57,287 bases of DNA, taken from Thiomonas sp. FB-6. Lineage in GTDB: Bacteria > Pseudomonadota > Gammaproteobacteria > Burkholderiales > Burkholderiaceae_C. A program made the translations under genes and the position numbers. Within the stretch, counting starts at the first letter, position 1; the number at the start of each line of letters is the position of its first letter. Shown in pieces: positions 33,335-42,242 of the stretch. The stretch is taken from contig NZ_KB898488.1 of NCBI RefSeq assembly GCF_000377645.1, forward strand, positions 1-57,287. Reading direction: 5' to 3'. A model generated the notes under the pieces. The model was not told the origin of the DNA and ran no database searches. It saw nothing but the letters and a program-made list of their open reading frames with translations.

Positions 33335-34516
33335 TTGTCCACTTCGTCCTATGGCGCAGGAACCCTTGCGCCGGGTGTCCGCTCGCGCATGCTTGAGGGA
33401 GTCAACGGCCTCGACGTCCATGTGCTCGAGGCTGGCTACGAGGGCCGCGACCGTCCGCTCGCGCTGCTCCTGCACGGTTTTCCGGATCTGGCCTACGGCT
33501 GGCGCCGCCTGATGCCCATCCTGGCCGAGGCCGGCTACCACGTGGTGGCGCCCGACCTGCGCGGCTACGGCCGCACCACCGGCTGGGTGAACGCCTACGA
33601 CACTGCGCTGGCGCCCTTCGGCTTCCTGAACCTTGCGCGCGACGCGATCGGGCTGGTTTGCGCCCTGGGCTACCGGCGCACGGCCTTGCTGGTCGGGCAC
33701 GACCTGGGCTCGCCGGTGGCGGCCTATTGCGCGCTGGCCCGGCCCGACGTCTTCGCCTCGGTGGTGCTGATGAGCGCGCCCTTCCCCGGGCCGCCGGCCT
33801 TCGCCTTCGACATCGCGCAAGGCGAGGTGCCGTCAGGATCACCCAGGGACGCGCAGCGGGAATTGGCGGCCGCGCTGGCGGCGCTGGATCCGCCGAGGGT
33901 GCACTATCAACAGTATCTGGGCAGCCGATCGGCGAACGAGGACATGTGGCATCCCCCGCAAGGCCTGCATGCCTTCCTGCGGGCCTTCTTCCACGTCAAG
34001 AGCGGAGACTGGCCGGGAAATCAGCCGCATCCCCTGAAGGCGCCGACCGCCTCGGAATTCGCGCGAATGCCCGCCTATTACCTGATGGAACTCGGCAGGA
34101 CCATGCCCGAGACCGTCGCGCCCCTCCTGCCTTGCGCCGACCGGATCCGGGACTGCCCATGGCTCACCGAGGCGGAACTCGGCGTGTATGCGGAGGAATT
34201 CGCCCGCACCGGCTTTCAGGGCGCGTTGCAGGCCTACCGCGTGCTGGCCGACCCCGAACTCAACGCCGAATTGCGCCTGTTCTCGGGCAAGACCCTCGAC
34301 GTGCCCTCCCTGTTCATCGGCGCAAGCCGCGACTGGGGCACCCACGCGGCGCCGGGCGCCTTGGAGCGCATGAGGACCCAGGCCGCGCCGGCCATGGCGG
34401 GCACGGAGATGATCGAGGGCGCCGGCCACTGGATCCAGCAGGAGCGCCCGGCTGAACTGGCCAGGCTCCTGCTCGCCTTCGCCAGGCAGGCGGGCAGGGC
34501 TTCGCTGCGCCCGTGA
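33335..34516 (+). CDS. alpha/beta hydrolase, epoxide-hydrolase type
   Basis: 393 residues from a TTG at 33335, with AAAGGA 6 nt upstream (the ATG at 33389 is an alternative). HGFPD forms the oxyanion hole, the nucleophile Asp is in GHDLGSPVAA, the acid is probably Asp in GASRDWGT, and His is in GAGHWIQQ. The Asp nucleophile points to epoxide hydrolase rather than esterase; the family usually has GHDWGG. Probably controlled by the divergent TetR protein and the operator upstream. Confidence 0.85.
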   Translation: MSTSSYGAGTLAPGVRSRMLEGVNGLDVHVLEAGYEGRDRPLALLLHGFPDLAYGWRRLMPILAEAGYHVVAPDLRGYGRTTGWVNAYDTALAPFGFLNLARDAIGLVCALGYRRTALLVGHDLGSPVAAYCALARPDVFASVVLMSAPFPGPPAFAFDIAQGEVPSGSPRDAQRELAAALAALDPPRVHYQQYLGSRSANEDMWHPPQGLHAFLRAFFHVKSGDWPGNQPHPLKAPTASEFARMPAYYLMELGRTMPETVAPLLPCADRIRDCPWLTEAELGVYAEEFARTGFQGALQAYRVLADPELNAELRLFSGKTLDVPSLFIGASRDWGTHAAPGALERMRTQAAPAMAGTEMIEGAGHWIQQERPAELARLLLAFARQAGRASLRP

Positions 34517-34673
34517 GGCTGCACGCGCGGGCCCGGTCCGGTAGCGCCGGGGGCGTCGCGCCGCCCGCGCTACAGTGGGAGCCACGGCATCGTCTCGGCA
34601 CCGTGCCGTTCGCGACACGGCTGCCTCGAGGCGGTCTCGCGCGACCGCGCGCGTCCCAGGAAAGGAAATGATC

Positions 34674-35003
34674 ATGGCCATCGATCACGCACGTTCCGGC
34701 GAAGCCGTCGACGTGAGACCGCTCGGGCAGGGCGTGCAGGCCGAGCGCAGCAAGGCGCTGTTCAAGGCCCGCGACCTGGAGGTCGTGCGGCTGGTGCTGC
34801 GCACGGGCGAGCAGATGGCGCCGCACAAGGTCGCGGGGGACATCACCATCCACTGTCTGGAGGGCGCGCTGAAGGTCACGGTCGACGGTGCCGAGCAGCC
34901 GATGCTCGCGGGCCAGCTGATGTACCTGCAGGGCGGCTGCCTGCACGGACTGGTCGCCACCGAGGATGCCTCGGCGCTGCTGACCATCGCATTGCCGCGT
35001 TGA
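34674..35003 (+). CDS. cupin-fold protein
   Basis: About 109 residues. The cupin beta-barrel is seen in LRTGEQMAPHKVAGDITIHCLEG and YLQGGCLHGLVA, with His residues for a possible metal. The start at 34674 (MAIDHARSG) has AGGAAAGG 8 nt upstream; an ATG at 34668 is also in frame. Small single-domain cupins of this sort often act in stress or quenching roles. The function is unknown. Confidence 0.8.
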   Translation: MAIDHARSGEAVDVRPLGQGVQAERSKALFKARDLEVVRLVLRTGEQMAPHKVAGDITIHCLEGALKVTVDGAEQPMLAGQLMYLQGGCLHGLVATEDASALLTIALPR

Positions 35004-35028
35004 AGCCGCCGCGGCGCGAGCCTGTGGA

Positions 35029-36066
35029 CTACGGCTGCGCGCGCGTCGGCCCCGAGCCGGCCCCGCTTTGCTCGATCGCCGAGGCGATCGCGGCCAGGTC
35101 GGCGGCGTCCAGTTCCAGGGTCGCCGCGTCCAGCCAGCCGTCGACCTGCTGCGGCGTGCGCGCGCCGACGATGGCGCCGGTCACGCCGGGCCATGCGAGG
35201 GTCCACGCGATCGCCACCGCGGCCACGGTGCTGCGATGGCGCTCGGCCAGCGCTTGCAGCAAGGCGGCCAGCCTCAGGTTGCGCTGCAGGCGCTCGCCCG
35301 TGAACTCCGGGCTGCGCGAGCGCCAGTCGTCGGCGGGCAGCGCGGCCGCGCGCTCGGCGCTGAAACGTCCGCTGAGCAGGCCGGCCTGCATGGGGCTGTA
35401 GACGATCACGCCGGTCTGGTGCGCGGCGCACAAGGGCAGCTCCTTCAGGGCCACGTCGCGGCGGATCGCCGAAAACGGCGGCTGCAGCGTGTCCACGTGG
35501 CCCAGGCGCTCGGCCGCCTCGAGCTGCGCGGCGTCGTGGTTGGACAGGCCGACCGCGCGCACCTTGCCCGCGCGCTTGAGATCGAGCAGGGCCTGCCAGT
35601 ACTCCTCCAGCGGCGCGCCGTCCTTGGCGGGCCAGTGCATCTGGTACAGGTCGATACGCTCCACGCCCAGGCGGCGCAGGGATTCCTCCACCTCGGCGCG
35701 TATGCTCGCGGCCGCGCCGACGGCGCGCGCCGGGGCCTTGCGATCCTGGGGGTCCCAGCGCAGGCCGCATTTGGTGAACACGTAGGGCCTGTGCTCGGCG
35801 GGTAGGCCGGCCAGAGCCTGGCGTACGACCTCCTCAGAATGTCCCAGCCCGTACACGGCCGCGGTGTCGATCCAGTTGACGCCGCGCTCCACGGCGTGAC
35901 GGATCGCGGCGATGGAGTCGCGGTCGTCCTGCGCGCCCCAGCCCACGGCCCAGTCCGGGCCGCCCGCGGCCCAGGAGCCGAAGCCCACGCGGGTGATGTG
36001 CATGTCGGTGCTGCCCAGCCGGCGCAGCGGCAGCGCGCCGCCGTCGCGGTCTTGTGCCTGGTTCAT
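35029..36066 (-). CDS. aldo/keto reductase
   Basis: 345 residues from the ATG at 36066. The (beta/alpha)8 enzyme has the catalytic Tyr in NWIDTAAVYGLGHSEE, Lys in VFTKCGL and His in YQMHWP. NADPH-dependent carbonyl reduction is expected. It resembles the YajO/general stress protein 69 type. It lies 95 bp after the EamA transporter gene on the same strand. Confidence 0.9.
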   Translation of the reverse strand: MNQAQDRDGGALPLRRLGSTDMHITRVGFGSWAAGGPDWAVGWGAQDDRDSIAAIRHAVERGVNWIDTAAVYGLGHSEEVVRQALAGLPAEHRPYVFTKCGLRWDPQDRKAPARAVGAAASIRAEVEESLRRLGVERIDLYQMHWPAKDGAPLEEYWQALLDLKRAGKVRAVGLSNHDAAQLEAAERLGHVDTLQPPFSAIRRDVALKELPLCAAHQTGVIVYSPMQAGLLSGRFSAERAAALPADDWRSRSPEFTGERLQRNLRLAALLQALAERHRSTVAAVAIAWTLAWPGVTGAIVGARTPQQVDGWLDAATLELDAADLAAIASAIEQSGAGSGPTRAQP

Positions 36067-36161
36067 GTCGGGTCCCTGATCGGTCTGAAACCGACATTCT
36101 TGTGCATCTGCGCGATTCCTTCCCGTCATGGCTCGAAGCGGCCGCCGAGGCGCGGCCGGCT

Positions 36162-37037
36162 TCAGCTCGCGCGCTGCGGCAGCAGGCGTCGCCACTGGCC
36201 TGCGGCCAGCGCGGTGCCCGCCAGGATGACGGCGCAGCCCAGCAGCATCGGGGCCGTGATCGCTTCGTGCAGGAACAGGCGCCCCCACAGCATGCCGAAT
36301 ACCGGGATGAGGAAGGTGACCGAGGCCGCATAGGCCGCGCCCACCCTCGCCAGCAGGCGGAAGTACAGGACGTAGGCGACGGCGGTGCACAGCACGGCCA
36401 GTGCCAGCACGTAGGCCCAGACGACCGGCGGTACCGGGGCGCTCGGCCACAGCGCCGCGCCCGGAAGCGCCAGCATCAGCGCGGCGAAGCCCTGGCTGGC
36501 GAATGCCGTGAGCAGGGGATCCACCTGGGCCAGGTGCCGGCGCGCGTAGTGCACGGCGAAGCCGTAGGACATCGGGGCCAGCAGCACCAGGCCGGCCGCC
36601 GCCAGCGAGCCCGCGGGCCCGGTGTCGGCCTGGCCGGCGACCAGCAGCACCACGCCCCCCAGGCCCACCACGAGGCCGACCCCCTGGGTGCGGGTGACGG
36701 CGGCTCCGAAGGCCAGCGCGCCGACCAGTGCGGCCCACAGCGGCGTGGTGGCGTTGAGGATGGATTCATAGCCCGCGCCCAGATGCCGGGCCCCCGCCGC
36801 GAACAGCGAGAAGGGCAGGGCCGAGTTGCTCAGGCCCACCACGGCCAGCGCCCGCCAGTGGCGCCGCAACTGCGCGCGCCGGCTGGCGTTGCGCAGCACC
36901 GGCAGCAGCACCAGCGCGGCGATGCTCACGCGCAGCGCGATCAGCGGCAGCGCGCCCAGCACCGGCGCGCACAGGCGCAGGAACAGGAAGGAGCCGCCCC
37001 AGATGGCGGCGAGCAGCAGGAGTTCGAACAGCGGCAT
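36162..37037 (-). CDS. EamA/DMT-family transporter
   Basis: 291 residues with ten predicted membrane helices in two EamA repeats (LLAAIWGGSFLFLRLCAP begins the first). Related exporters move amino acids, sugars or small metabolites across the inner membrane. The substrate cannot be told. Probably co-transcribed with the aldo/keto reductase. Confidence 0.87.
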   Translation of the reverse strand: MPLFELLLLAAIWGGSFLFLRLCAPVLGALPLIALRVSIAALVLLPVLRNASRRAQLRRHWRALAVVGLSNSALPFSLFAAGARHLGAGYESILNATTPLWAALVGALAFGAAVTRTQGVGLVVGLGGVVLLVAGQADTGPAGSLAAAGLVLLAPMSYGFAVHYARRHLAQVDPLLTAFASQGFAALMLALPGAALWPSAPVPPVVWAYVLALAVLCTAVAYVLYFRLLARVGAAYAASVTFLIPVFGMLWGRLFLHEAITAPMLLGCAVILAGTALAAGQWRRLLPQRAS

Positions 37038-37177
37038 GGTTGCGGGCCTTCAGCGAGCGCGGGAAGCGCGTAGCCGCAATGTAGCCGCCGCCCGCGCGCC
37101 GGTCTGGCCGGAAACGGACCTGCGCCTGCTCGCGTGGCGCGCGCGTCGGGGCCGCTCCCCCCCCCGGGCGAAGGCGC

Positions 37178-37203
37178 AAAAAAAGCCGCCCCGGAGGGCG
37201 GCT
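37178..37203 (-). terminator. Rho-independent terminator of aceB
   Basis: On the minus strand, AGCCGCCC-TCCG-GGGCGGCT is followed by seven Ts (37178-37184 on the plus strand read A). It starts about 22 bp after the aceB stop. Stem, loop and U-run are all canonical. Confidence 0.85.
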
Positions 37204-37225
37204 GCCTGAGCGCTCGCGGTCGGCT

Positions 37226-38812
37226 TCAGCCGAGTTCCTCGTACAGCGGCAGGGTCAGGAATTCCACGAAGTCCTGGGCCGTGGCCATCTGCTCGAAAAT
37301 CCGCGCGGCCTTGTCGAAGTGGCCTTCGGCGCCGGTGGCCTTGACCTTCGCCAGTTCCTCCGGGATCAGCGCGCGCACCATGTCGGCGCTGACCTTGCGG
37401 CCGTCGTCGAGCACGCCCTTGGGGCTGTGGATCCACTGCCACACCTGGCTGCGCGAGATTTCGGCCGTGGCGGCGTCTTCCATCAGGTTGTGGATGGGCA
37501 CCGCGCCGCTGCCGGCCAGCCAGGCACCCAGGTAATGGATGCCCACGTTGACGTTGTTGCGCAGCCCGGCCTCGGTGATCGGCGATTCCGGGCGGAAGTC
37601 CAGCAGGTCGGCCGCGCTGACCTTCACGTCGTCGCGGGTCTTGGAGAACTGGTTCGGCTTGTCGCCCAGCACGGCGACGAACTCCTCCATCGCCGGCCCC
37701 ACCAGCCCGGGGTGCGCCACCCAGCCGCCGTCGTAGCCGTCGGTGGCGTCGCGACGCTTGTCGGCGCGGATGCCTTCCATGGCCTTGGCGTTCTTCTCCG
37801 GATCGTTCTTGATCGGGATCAGCGCGCTCATGCCGCCGATGGCGGGCGCGCCGCGGTGGTGGCAGGTCTTGAGCAGCAGCAGCGCGTAGGCCCGCATGAA
37901 CGGCGCCGTCATCGTGATCAGCGCGCGGTCGGCCAGGCAGAAGTCGCGGTTGCTCTTGAACTTCTTGATGGCGCTGAAGATGTAGTCCCAGCGCCCGGCG
38001 TTCAGCCCGGCGCTGTGCTCGCGCAGTTCGTACAGGATCTCGTCCATCTCGAAGGCCGCGGTGATGGTCTCGACCAGCACGGTGGCCTTGATGGTGCCGC
38101 GCGGCAGGCCCAGCTCATCCTGCGCGGCCACGAACACGTCGTTCCACAGGCGCGCTTCCTGGTGGCTCTCCAGCTTGGGGAGGTAGAAGTAGGGGCCCGC
38201 GCCGCGCGCCAGCTGCTCGCGAGCGTTGTGGAACAGGAACAGGCCGAAGTCGAACAGGCCGCCGCTGACGCGCTGGCCGTCGATCAGCACGTGCTTCTCG
38301 TCCAGGTGCCAGCCGCGCGGGCGCACCTGCAGCACGGCGATCTTGTCGGCCAGGCGGTAGGTCTTGCCGTTCTGCTCCAGCGAGATCTCGCGGCGCACCG
38401 CCTGCGACAGGTTGAACTGGCCGCGGATCTGGTTGTCCCAGTTCGGGGTGTTGGCGTCCTCGAAGTCGGCCATGTAGCTGTCGGCCCCCGAGTTGAACGC
38501 GTTGATGATCATCTTGCGGTCGACCGGGCCGGTGATCTCCACGCGCCGCGTGTGCAGCGCCGGCGGCACCGGGGCGATGCGCCAGTCGCCTTCGCGCACC
38601 GAGCGGGTCTCGGCCGGGAAGTCGGGGCGCTCGCCGGCGTCCAGGCGCTTGGCGCGCTCGACACGGGCGGCCAGCAGTTGCTGGCGCCGCGCCTCGAACT
38701 GGCGGTGCAGCTTGGCGACGAAGCCCAGCGCCTCGGCGCTGAGCACGGAATCGAATTCAGGGTTGTGCGGCGCCGTGATGGTCACGCCCGCCGGCAGTTG
38801 AGGGTGCTGCAT
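37226..38812 (-). CDS. aceB: malate synthase A
   Basis: Glyoxylate-shunt enzyme condensing glyoxylate with acetyl-CoA. 528 residues, normal for isoform A. FEDANTPNWDN, LQVRPRGWHLDE, KLESHQEARLWNDVF, GRWDYIFSAIKKF and GGMSALIPIKND are characteristic. CTGGAGA precedes the ATG. No isocitrate lyase gene is nearby. Confidence 0.96.
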   Translation of the reverse strand: MQHPQLPAGVTITAPHNPEFDSVLSAEALGFVAKLHRQFEARRQQLLAARVERAKRLDAGERPDFPAETRSVREGDWRIAPVPPALHTRRVEITGPVDRKMIINAFNSGADSYMADFEDANTPNWDNQIRGQFNLSQAVRREISLEQNGKTYRLADKIAVLQVRPRGWHLDEKHVLIDGQRVSGGLFDFGLFLFHNAREQLARGAGPYFYLPKLESHQEARLWNDVFVAAQDELGLPRGTIKATVLVETITAAFEMDEILYELREHSAGLNAGRWDYIFSAIKKFKSNRDFCLADRALITMTAPFMRAYALLLLKTCHHRGAPAIGGMSALIPIKNDPEKNAKAMEGIRADKRRDATDGYDGGWVAHPGLVGPAMEEFVAVLGDKPNQFSKTRDDVKVSAADLLDFRPESPITEAGLRNNVNVGIHYLGAWLAGSGAVPIHNLMEDAATAEISRSQVWQWIHSPKGVLDDGRKVSADMVRALIPEELAKVKATGAEGHFDKAARIFEQMATAQDFVEFLTLPLYEELG

Positions 38813-38860
38813 GCGAATCTCCAGGGTTTCCAGCTTTTTTCAGCTTGTTCATCGATGATC

Positions 38861-38877
38861 GGGACAGATCATGTCCC
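38861..38877. promoter_or_regulatory. palindrome upstream of aceB
   Basis: GGGACAGATCATGTCCC, a perfect 6-bp inverted repeat with 5-bp centre, 49 bp before the aceB start. A plausible operator; the regulator is unknown. Confidence 0.4.
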
Positions 38878-39003
38878 AAGGGGCGCCGGCGCGGCGCCAC
38901 CGTGCCGGCCCGGCGGTAGCCTCGGCACGGAAGGTTCCAATCCATTATTAGACACCAGCGCGCGCCGGACGACTCGCGGGCGCTGTACCCATGCTGCGCT
39001 GCG

Positions 39004-39813
39004 TCAACGCAGGGTGTCGCGCAGGGAGCGCCAGCCCTGCGCGGCCAGGTACAGCGCGAAGCTCAGCGCGGCGATCCAGGTGCTGGCGGGCCAGCCCACG
39101 GCATAGGAAGCCTCCAGCCCCGCGCAGGCCAGGCCCACGCCGAGCAGCATGGACAGCAGCACGCCCGGGCCCAGGCGCCGGGTCAGCGCCTGCGCCGCCG
39201 CGGGCGGGCCGACCAGGAAGGCGAAGATCAGCAGCGCGCCGATCACCGGCACCGCCACCGCCACCGTGGCCGCCAGCAGCAGCGCGAACAGCAGGTCGAG
39301 CAGGTTCACCGGCACGCCTCGGGTGCGCGCCATGTCCGGGTTGAGGCTGGCCAGGCACAGCGGGCGGTAGATCAGGCCCAGGCCGAGCAGCGCGCCGGCC
39401 GCCACCAGCAGCGACAGCCGCGCCTGCGCGGCGCTGATGCCCACGATGCTGCCGAAGAGCATGCTCATGGCCGATTGCGCGTTGCGCGTGTACAGGCTGA
39501 GGAACAGCACCCCCAGGCCCAGCGCGAACATGAGCACCATGCCGATGCCCACGTCGCGCTGGCGCAGGCGCCGTCCGGCCAGGGCCAGCGCCACACCGGC
39601 CGCCAGCGTGAAGGCGAACAGCCCCAGGTAGGCGCTCAGGCCCAGCACGATGGCGCCCGCGGCGCCGGCGAAGCCGATGTGCGACAGCGCATGGGCGGCG
39701 AAGGTCTGGCGCCGCAGCGTGACGAAATAGCCCACCGCGGCGGCCGCCGCGCCGATGGCGCCGGAGGCCAGCAGCGCCTGGCGCATGAAGGCGTACTCGA
39801 GGCCCAGGATCAC
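39004..39813 (-). CDS. znuB: metal (zinc/manganese-type) ABC transporter permease
   Basis: 269 residues, GTG start at 39813 overlapping the ATPase stop by 4 bp. About 8 hydrophobic helices, with ALSHIGFAGAAGAIVLG and the ABC-3 family segment RARGVPVNLLDLLFALLLAA-like at residues ~170-190. Family members import Zn, Mn or Fe. Zinc is favoured by the His-rich tail of the partner ATPase. Confidence 0.85.
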   Translation of the reverse strand: MILGLEYAFMRQALLASGAIGAAAAAVGYFVTLRRQTFAAHALSHIGFAGAAGAIVLGLSAYLGLFAFTLAAGVALALAGRRLRQRDVGIGMVLMFALGLGVLFLSLYTRNAQSAMSMLFGSIVGISAAQARLSLLVAAGALLGLGLIYRPLCLASLNPDMARTRGVPVNLLDLLFALLLAATVAVAVPVIGALLIFAFLVGPPAAAQALTRRLGPGVLLSMLLGVGLACAGLEASYAVGWPASTWIAALSFALYLAAQGWRSLRDTLR

Positions 39814-40760
39814 GGCGGATCCTCCGACGCAGCGTGCGCAGGGTCGTGCGCATGGTGGTGCCCATGGCCGTTTCCAGGACCGTGCGCGCCCGGCGCGTCG
39901 GCGCTGCCGTGGTGGCAAGGCCCGCCTTCCTCGGCCATGAAGCCGCGCGCCGGGTGGATGAACAGGTAGCCGTCGTGGCGCGCCACCTGCATGGGCAGCC
40001 CGTACAAGGCACTCAGCACGCCGGGCTCGATGACCTCGTCGACGCGGCCCTGCCGGCCGCGCCCGCCGGCCAGGTACAGCACGCTGTCCATCAGGCCCAG
40101 CAGGGGGTTGATGTCGTGCGCGCTGAGCAGCACCGTCAGGCCCTGGCGGTCGCGCAGCGCGCGCACCAGTTCGAGCACGCCGAGCTGGGCGCGCGGATCC
40201 AGGTTGGCCAGCGGCTCGTCCAGCAGCAGCATGCGCACCGGGTTCACCAGCGCCTGCGCGATGCACACGCGCTGGCGTTCGCCGCCGGACAGCGTGTCCA
40301 TGCCGCGCTGCGCCAGATGCCCGGCGGCGGTCGCCTGCAAGGCTTCGCGCACCGCGGCAGCGCGCCGGGCCCGCCCGCCCGGCGACAGGCCGATGCCCCA
40401 GCGCTCGCCCTGCCAGGCGCTGGCCACGAAATCGCAGGCGCGCAGGCGCGACCAGGCCCCGTCGGGCACGCCCTGCGCGACGTAGCCGATGGCGCGTCGC
40501 GCTTGCGCGGCCGCGCCCCCGAACACGCGCAACTCGCCCTGGCGTACCGGCAGCAGCCCGGCCAGCGCCTGCAGCAGCGTGGTCTTGCCGGCACCGTTGC
40601 TGCCGAACAGGCCCACCACCTGGCCCTGCGCGATGCGCAGATCCAGGTCGCCTACCACGTCGCGCGCGCCGCGCGCCAGGTGCAGGCCCCGCGCCAGCAC
40701 CGCGGCGGTGGTGTCGGTCGCGCTGTCGGTCGCGTGCTCGGGGCCGGACGCGGTGGGCAT
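39810..40760 (-). CDS. znuC: metal ABC transporter ATP-binding protein with His-rich tail
   Basis: 316 residues. Walker [15 protein letters not shown], signature [15 protein letters not shown], Walker [14 protein letters not shown] and the H-loop AHDINPLL are present. The last ~35 residues contain about ten His ([14 protein letters not shown]), likely binding metal in the cytosol. Start [10 protein letters not shown] at 40760. No periplasmic binding protein (znuA) gene is next to it. Divergent from hemE across a palindromic box. Confidence 0.85.
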   Translation of the reverse strand: MPTASGPEHATDSATDTTAAVLARGLHLARGARDVVGDLDLRIAQGQVVGLFGSNGAGKTTLLQALAGLLPVRQGELRVFGGAAAQARRAIGYVAQGVPDGAWSRLRACDFVASAWQGERWGIGLSPGGRARRAAAVREALQATAAGHLAQRGMDTLSGGERQRVCIAQALVNPVRMLLLDEPLANLDPRAQLGVLELVRALRDRQGLTVLLSAHDINPLLGLMDSVLYLAGGRGRQGRVDEVIEPGVLSALYGLPMQVARHDGYLFIHPARGFMAEEGGPCHHGSADAPGAHGPGNGHGHHHAHDPAHAASEDPP

Positions 40761-40803
40761 GAAGGAGGGCCTGGATCGGTCTGGATGGGAAGCGCCGATC
40801 ATA

Positions 40804-40820
40804 ATGCAAGTCGATTGCAT
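40804..40820. promoter_or_regulatory. palindrome between the zinc importer genes and hemE, Zur-like
   Basis: ATGCAA-N5-TTGCAT, flanked by A/T (ATA and AAA), 44 bp before the ATPase start and 47 bp before hemE. A Fur-family (Zur) operator would fit its place before a zinc importer. The assignment is from context. Confidence 0.45.
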
Positions 40821-40866
40821 AAAAGGTTTCGGCGGTAAGGGGCGGAGGCTTTGCGACAATACCCAC

Positions 40867-41964
40867 ATGAGCACGATCGCCAACGACACTTTCCTGCGTG
40901 CGCTGCTGCGCCAGCCCACCGAATTCACCCCCTTGTGGCTGATGCGCCAGGCCGGACGCTACTTGCCCGAATACAACGCGACACGCTCGCGCGCGGGCAG
41001 CTTCCTGGGCTTGGCCACGAGCCCGGACCTGGCCACCGAGGTCACGCTGCAGCCGCTGGAGCGCTGGGATCTGGACGCGGCCATCCTGTTCTCCGACATC
41101 CTCACCGTGCCCGACGCCATGGGCCTGGGGCTGCGTTTCGCCGCTGGCGAGGGACCGCGCTTCGAGCATGCGCTGCGCACCGAGGCGCAGATCCGCGCCT
41201 TGCAGGTGCCGGAACTGGACAAGCTGCGCTACGTGTTCGACGCCGTCTCGCAGATCCGCCGCGCGCTGACCCGCGACGGGGTGCAGCGCGTGCCCCTGAT
41301 CGGTTTCGCCGGCAGCCCCTGGACCCTGGCCTGCTACATGGTCGAGGGGCAGGGCAGCGACGACTGGCGCCAGACCAAGACCCTGATGTACTCGCGCCCG
41401 GACCTGATGCACCACATCCTGCGGGTCAACGCGCAGTCGGTGGCGGCCTACCTGAACGCCCAGATCGAGGCCGGCGCGCAGGCGGTGATGCTGTTCGATT
41501 CCTGGGGCGGCGCGCTGGCCGACGGCGCCTTCCAGGAGTTCTCGCTGCAGTACAGCCGGCTCGTGCTGGGCGCGCTTCGCCGCGAGCACGAGGGGCGGCG
41601 CGTGCCCGCGATCCTGTTCACCAAGGGCGGCGGGCCCTGGCTGCGTGAAATGAGCGAGTCCGGCGCGGACGCGCTGGGCGTGGACTGGACCGTCAACCTG
41701 GGCCGCGCGCGCGAACTGGTGGGCCAGCGCGTGGCGCTGCAGGGCAACCTTGACCCGACGGTGCTGTTCGCGCCGCCCGAGCGCATCGAGCACGAGGTGC
41801 GCGCGGTGCTCGACAGCTTCGGCCCCATCGCCGCCGGCGAGGCCGCGGGGCACGTGTTCAACCTTGGGCACGGGATTTCGCAATTCACCCCGGCCGAGCA
41901 TGTGGGAGTGCTGGTGCGGACCGTGCACGAGCACAGCCGCGCGCTGCACCAGCGCGGGGCCTGA
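40867..41964 (+). CDS. hemE: uroporphyrinogen decarboxylase
   Basis: Haem pathway: uroporphyrinogen III to coproporphyrinogen III. 365 residues. [15 protein letters not shown] at the N-terminus, [29 protein letters not shown] and [15 protein letters not shown] are diagnostic. The gene neighbour priA is frequent in Burkholderiales. Confidence 0.96.
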   Translation: MSTIANDTFLRALLRQPTEFTPLWLMRQAGRYLPEYNATRSRAGSFLGLATSPDLATEVTLQPLERWDLDAAILFSDILTVPDAMGLGLRFAAGEGPRFEHALRTEAQIRALQVPELDKLRYVFDAVSQIRRALTRDGVQRVPLIGFAGSPWTLACYMVEGQGSDDWRQTKTLMYSRPDLMHHILRVNAQSVAAYLNAQIEAGAQAVMLFDSWGGALADGAFQEFSLQYSRLVLGALRREHEGRRVPAILFTKGGGPWLREMSESGADALGVDWTVNLGRARELVGQRVALQGNLDPTVLFAPPERIEHEVRAVLDSFGPIAAGEAAGHVFNLGHGISQFTPAEHVGVLVRTVHEHSRALHQRGA

Positions 41965-42029
41965 TTTCGGTGCGCGGCGGCGGGGGGAGCCGCCCAATTC
42001 CGCCCCGTTGTCAAGCCCGAAGCACCGAT

Positions 42030-42217
42030 TTATACACACCGCGCCCGATTTTAGGACATAGCGCAGGGATCCCAGACCTTACTTCAGGATGGGTCATTCA
42101 ACCCATTGAATTTCAAGGGTTTATGGCCGTTTTGTGCAGAGCGGCATGACTGGTGTCTGCAGTTATCCACAGATCTCGACATGATCAGGGCGGGCTCTAT
42201 GCACAAAGTTATCCACA
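42030..42217 (+). other. cluster of DnaA boxes between hemE and priA
   Basis: TTATCCACA at 42163-42171 and 42209-42217 (both inside the 13-mer GTTATCCACAGAT, 46 bp apart) and TTATACACA at 42030-42038 match TTATNCACA. A CTATGCACA near 42198 is one base off. The interval is AT-richer than its surroundings and holds three GATC sites. This could be a replication-origin fragment or a DnaA-regulated promoter region. dnaA itself is not in the window. Confidence 0.6.
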
Positions 42218-42242
42218 GATTGGGGATTCCCCTGATCGGCCG

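Noticed and set aside
39814-42039. Upstream extension of the znuB frame across znuC and hemE
   Set aside because: It is antisense or out of frame to firmly identified genes. The GTG at 39813, overlapping the znuC stop, gives a normal-length permease.
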